Positions 61,626 through 64,000 of a stretch of 64,000 bases of DNA are shown here, piece after piece (position 1 is the stretch's first letter; every line of letters begins with the position of its first letter). The notes under the pieces are model-generated. The model was not told where the DNA came from and ran no database searches. It saw only the letters and a program-made list of their open reading frames with translations. Origin of the DNA: Parachlamydiales bacterium (GTDB taxonomy: Bacteria > Chlamydiota > Chlamydiia > Chlamydiales > Rhabdochlamydiaceae); the NCBI GenBank assembly GCA_023265455.1, contig JAHFTQ010000002.1:62001-126000 (forward strand), read 5' to 3'. The position numbers were made by a program, and so were the translations under genes.

Positions 61626-62237
61626 TTAAGCAGCGATTGTCTTAGGAAGCAGCTGCTGACACCTTGTCACAAAATCTTCCGAAAAATACAAATCGTTGTT
61701 GTTAAAGACTGCTTTGATTTTTGTCCATACCTCTGGGGGAAGTTTTCTAAATTCGAGCGCTGACTCATTGAGCAGATTTGTTAGGGACATACGAAATTTA
61801 CTACAATCAGAAATACGATTTGATATTTTTTCAAATCTATCAGAAGACATGCTTTCATTTAATAATATTTTTTGAGCTAATTCAAGCTCGTCTTGCAATA
61901 ACCTAATACTACGGCTTGCGATGCCATGTTTAAGCTCAGGATGTTCAATAAAACGGGCAAAATTTGACAAATCCTGCTTTATACGAGCAAAGAGCAAGGA
62001 ACATGCCTTGATAATGTTTTCATCACATGTTTTTTTCACCTCAGCTGAGGGAGTTACGAACAACGTGTGTAAGTTTTTGACATGCCTTAATTCAAGTTCA
62101 CATTCTTGAGCAAGTATACGCTCCGAGACAACCGTGCGGTAAAGTTTTTTGATCTCTTCGGTCCCATACTCTTTTTTGCTGTCTTGGGAAAAAGACTCTA
62201 GGGTTTCTGCATTTCCAACGCTACCGATCGCTGCCAT
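61626..62237 (-). CDS. Helical hypothetical protein
   Basis: A 203-residue soluble, largely helical protein; the ATG at 62237 follows GGAGG by six bases. No motif or family is recognised. Segments LRHVKNLHTLFVTPSAEVKKT and FARIKQDLSNFARFIEHPEL resemble no domain I can name. It lies directly upstream of RING-like/ankyrin copy B and may be in its transcript (gap 75 bases). Confidence 0.55.
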   Translation of the reverse strand: MAAIGSVGNAETLESFSQDSKKEYGTEEIKKLYRTVVSERILAQECELELRHVKNLHTLFVTPSAEVKKTCDENIIKACSLLFARIKQDLSNFARFIEHPELKHGIASRSIRLLQDELELAQKILLNESMSSDRFEKISNRISDCSKFRMSLTNLLNESALEFRKLPPEVWTKIKAVFNNNDLYFSEDFVTRCQQLLPKTIAA

Positions 62238-62289
62238 ATTAACCTCCACGTTAATGTGATGAGCTCCAACTTTAACAAAAAAATATTAT

Positions 62290-62925
62290 TCACCCTATCA
62301 GATTTTGGCGAACAGCGGCCATCTTGATGATTTTGAGAGGAAAGGCTTCGTTGAGGCGCTGGGCGCAGCAGCGGAGGGTGGCGCCGGTGCCGATGAGGTC
62401 ATCGACGAGGAGGATGGTTTTTTCGTGGAGAGGAAACGGTTTGCGCCACTGAAAATGGGAGGCGGAAAGAAGGCGGCGACGATCAAGAGGTAATTGAGTT
62501 TGGCGTAGGAGCTGAGGAGAGCGTTTGAGAAGGGAGAGAACGGGACGATTGAGGATTTTACCGAGATGGTGCGCGAGAAGATAGCGGGGGTTGTAGCCGA
62601 TTTGGAGGGAGCGGAAAAGCGATTGAGGAACGGGGATGATAAAGTCGGGAAGGGGGTGGTGGGAGTGGAGAAGCTGAAGAGCCATGTAACCGGCAAGCCC
62701 TTCGGCAAGATGGGGAGCTTTTCCGGATCTAAGGGCTTGGATAAGGGTCCAGGCAGGTCCCTCTCCTTCAAAGGTGATGAGGGGATCGGAGGAGGAAGAG
62801 AGGGGGGCGAGAAAAGCAAGACAAGCCGAGCAGAGTGAATGAGAAAAGGGGGCAGGTTCATTGCAATGCCAGCAGAGGGGCGGGAAGAGAAATTTTAATG
62901 CAGAGAGTAGCGCGGTTTTTCCCAC
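62290..62925 (-). CDS. ComF-family phosphoribosyltransferase-like protein
   Basis: A 211-residue protein from a GTG at 62925. N-terminal CWHC ... CSAC is a zinc site; the C-terminal half carries the PRPP loop ILLVDDLIGTGATL. ComF/GntX proteins act in DNA uptake or related metabolism. The start lies 31 bases inside the upstream gene; no other start fits. Other competence genes are not in the window. Confidence 0.82.
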   Translation of the reverse strand: MGKTALLSALKFLFPPLCWHCNEPAPFSHSLCSACLAFLAPLSSSSDPLITFEGEGPAWTLIQALRSGKAPHLAEGLAGYMALQLLHSHHPLPDFIIPVPQSLFRSLQIGYNPRYLLAHHLGKILNRPVLSLLKRSPQLLRQTQLPLDRRRLLSASHFQWRKPFPLHEKTILLVDDLIGTGATLRCCAQRLNEAFPLKIIKMAAVRQNLIG

Positions 62926-64000
62926 GTCCCCTCAACGGTGATGGTGAAGGGTTCGACAAGTTTGAGTGCAGCGCTTTGGCGCATCCGTAAATGAAGGGAA
63001 AGGCGGCCATCAAAGTCGATGAAGGAGGACGTATCAGGAGCTAGAAAGAAGCTAGAGCGGGACTCTTCACTGAAGACGTTTTGCAAATCGGTGAGGAAAA
63101 ATTTTCCGCTCTTGAGTTGGATCTCAACTTCTCCTGTGACGGGTGTGCAAAGATCGAGATCCAGCCCGAGATCTTTCAGAAAATTTAGGGGGACGTCAAA
63201 GAGGGAGGGATCTTTTTTCATGTGCTGAGAGAAATTGAAAGATCCATGGCCTTGAAAAGAATCTGGATGACCTAGCTGTCCTGTCAGGTCAGCCAAGATG
63301 AGATTGCGGATCACTAATGGCTTAGGCTCTTGAGGAGAGGTTCCTTTTTTTCTGAGAGCGCTCAGTCTGATCTCCTGCGCTTTCAAAAGTGGGATAGAGA
63401 TCTGCCAAGGATCTTGAGAAGTGGCTCTTGATCCATAACATTTTCGGATGGTGCAAGTGCCTGCGGGGTCTCGCAGAATTAAGTCCTTTAAACGAAACTC
63501 GGTGGGGGTATAATCGACCTTAGCATCGATCTCTTGAAGAAGATAATCTTGGAGACAAAAGTCATGACCCTTGAGATGGCCTTGAAAAGTCCATCCTGAA
63601 GGGAGTTTTTGGAGCTGTCCTTGGAATTGAAGGTTCGATTGGGTCAATTGAACAGATCCTTCAAATGAGGGCTCTAGAGTGAATTTGCCGGTGAGTTGGA
63701 GAGGCTCTCCACTATGGACCCCCAGGCATTTGAGATTGAGAAGTGAATTTTCGTAGAGTCCGTAAATTTCTTTGAGTTGAAGAGCAGATTTTCCAAGCGT
63801 GAGTAAGCCCTGAGAAAAGGGTCCTTGAAAGGTGATCGTATGAGGGGTGAAGCTCAGGTGTAATTGGGCCTGGACTCCCCAGGGGGATAGAGTCGTGGCA
63901 ACGAAAGGAGATGTCCACTTCCCCTCTTGATACTGGAGCTCTTGGCACTGGAGAGTGGCAAGGGCTTCGCCACTCTCTTGAACTTTCAGGGAAAGATCTT
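62895..64000 (-). CDS. AsmA/TamB-like envelope protein, C-terminal part
   Basis: The frame is open from the window edge to a stop at 62895, at least 368 residues; the N-terminus is outside. The sequence alternates short hydrophobic strands with Gly/Ser turns (FQGQLQKLPSGWTFQGHLKG, LSLHLRMRQSAALKL), the beta-rich style of AsmA/TamB/DUF3971 proteins that bridge inner and outer membranes and move lipids. No motif settles this. It overlaps the comF-like gene by 31 bases. Confidence 0.55.
   Translation of the reverse strand, partial: DLSLKVQESGEALATLQCQELQYQEGKWTSPFVATTLSPWGVQAQLHLSFTPHTITFQGPFSQGLLTLGKSALQLKEIYGLYENSLLNLKCLGVHSGEPLQLTGKFTLEPSFEGSVQLTQSNLQFQGQLQKLPSGWTFQGHLKGHDFCLQDYLLQEIDAKVDYTPTEFRLKDLILRDPAGTCTIRKCYGSRATSQDPWQISIPLLKAQEIRLSALRKKGTSPQEPKPLVIRNLILADLTGQLGHPDSFQGHGSFNFSQHMKKDPSLFDVPLNFLKDLGLDLDLCTPVTGEVEIQLKSGKFFLTDLQNVFSEESRSSFFLAPDTSSFIDFDGRLSLHLRMRQSAALKLVEPFTITVEGTWEKPRYSLH

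Noticed and set aside
62298..62861. 187-residue open frame within the comF-like gene
   Set aside because: Composition is almost only Ser, Pro, Leu and Phe, and it shares the strand with the better-supported ComF frame that has zinc and PRPP motifs.

Overview
The window reads as chromosome of an environmental (amoeba- or animal-associated) member of the Chlamydiae. The evidence is a nucleotide (ATP/ADP) translocase of the NTT type, the YtgABCD metal transporter whose YtgC permease is fused to a DtxR-like repressor, a SWIB-domain protein, a bactofilin next to a divergent DnaA, and gene orders that match (from memory) three blocks of Chlamydia trachomatis: CT064-CT072 (lepA, npt, CT066, ytgA-D, rseP), CT457-CT470 (yebC, acetyltransferase, prfB, SWIB, truA, HAD phosphatase, atoC, recO) and CT269-CT276 (murE, pbp3, ftsL-like, rsmH, CT273, TPR protein, dnaA, bactofilin). 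A Waddlia- or Parachlamydia-like host lineage is plausible; the species cannot be fixed from the sequence alone.

Layout. 1-9 kb: partial metallophosphoesterase, SulP transporter, a GroEL paralogue without GroES, tRNA-Cys, a membrane HD phosphohydrolase (PgpH type), dnaX-ybaB. 9-13 kb: small membrane protein, glycosyltransferase, two unknown proteins. 13-25.5 kb: ATP/ADP translocase, ytgABCD, rseP, a eukaryote-type USP deubiquitinase with two membrane segments, lepA. 25.7-37 kb: overlapping operon prfB-GNAT-GNAT-yebC (prfB has a programmed frameshift), a low-complexity membrane protein, a UDP-sugar pyrophosphorylase resembling plant plastid UGP3, TPR protein, SWIB, truA, CPBP protease, HAD phosphatase directly abutting tRNA-Leu, and an NtrC-type activator with a degenerate receiver. 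37-48 kb: toxin-antitoxin-like pair, two DUF115 proteins, nuclease-fold protein, hpf, rlmN, tRNA-Arg, recO, nitroreductase, tRNA-Leu, DUF155, yidD, DUF4143 ATPase, U-box protein. 48.7-57 kb: the division/cell-wall cluster mraZ-rsmH-ftsL-pbp-murE on the minus strand and, divergently, two small proteins, dnaA and bactofilin. 57-62 kb: an accessory island, a C5 DNA methyltransferase plus a RloA/RloB (AbiL-like) pair, bounded on both sides by near-identical RING-like/ankyrin genes in the same orientation. 62-64 kb: unknown protein, comF-like gene and an open-ended AsmA-like protein.

Two themes stand out. First, host-directed ubiquitin biology: a USP protease, a U-box protein and two RING-like/ankyrin proteins lie in one 64 kb window. 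Second, foldback (palindromic) repeats: at least four families, one of which is inserted in frame inside murE, flanked by a 3-base duplication, adding about 55 residues to an essential enzyme. Two translation-level oddities (the prfB programmed frameshift and a break in rsmH at a run of nine T) and a HAD gene whose AUG immediately follows a tRNA are also recorded.
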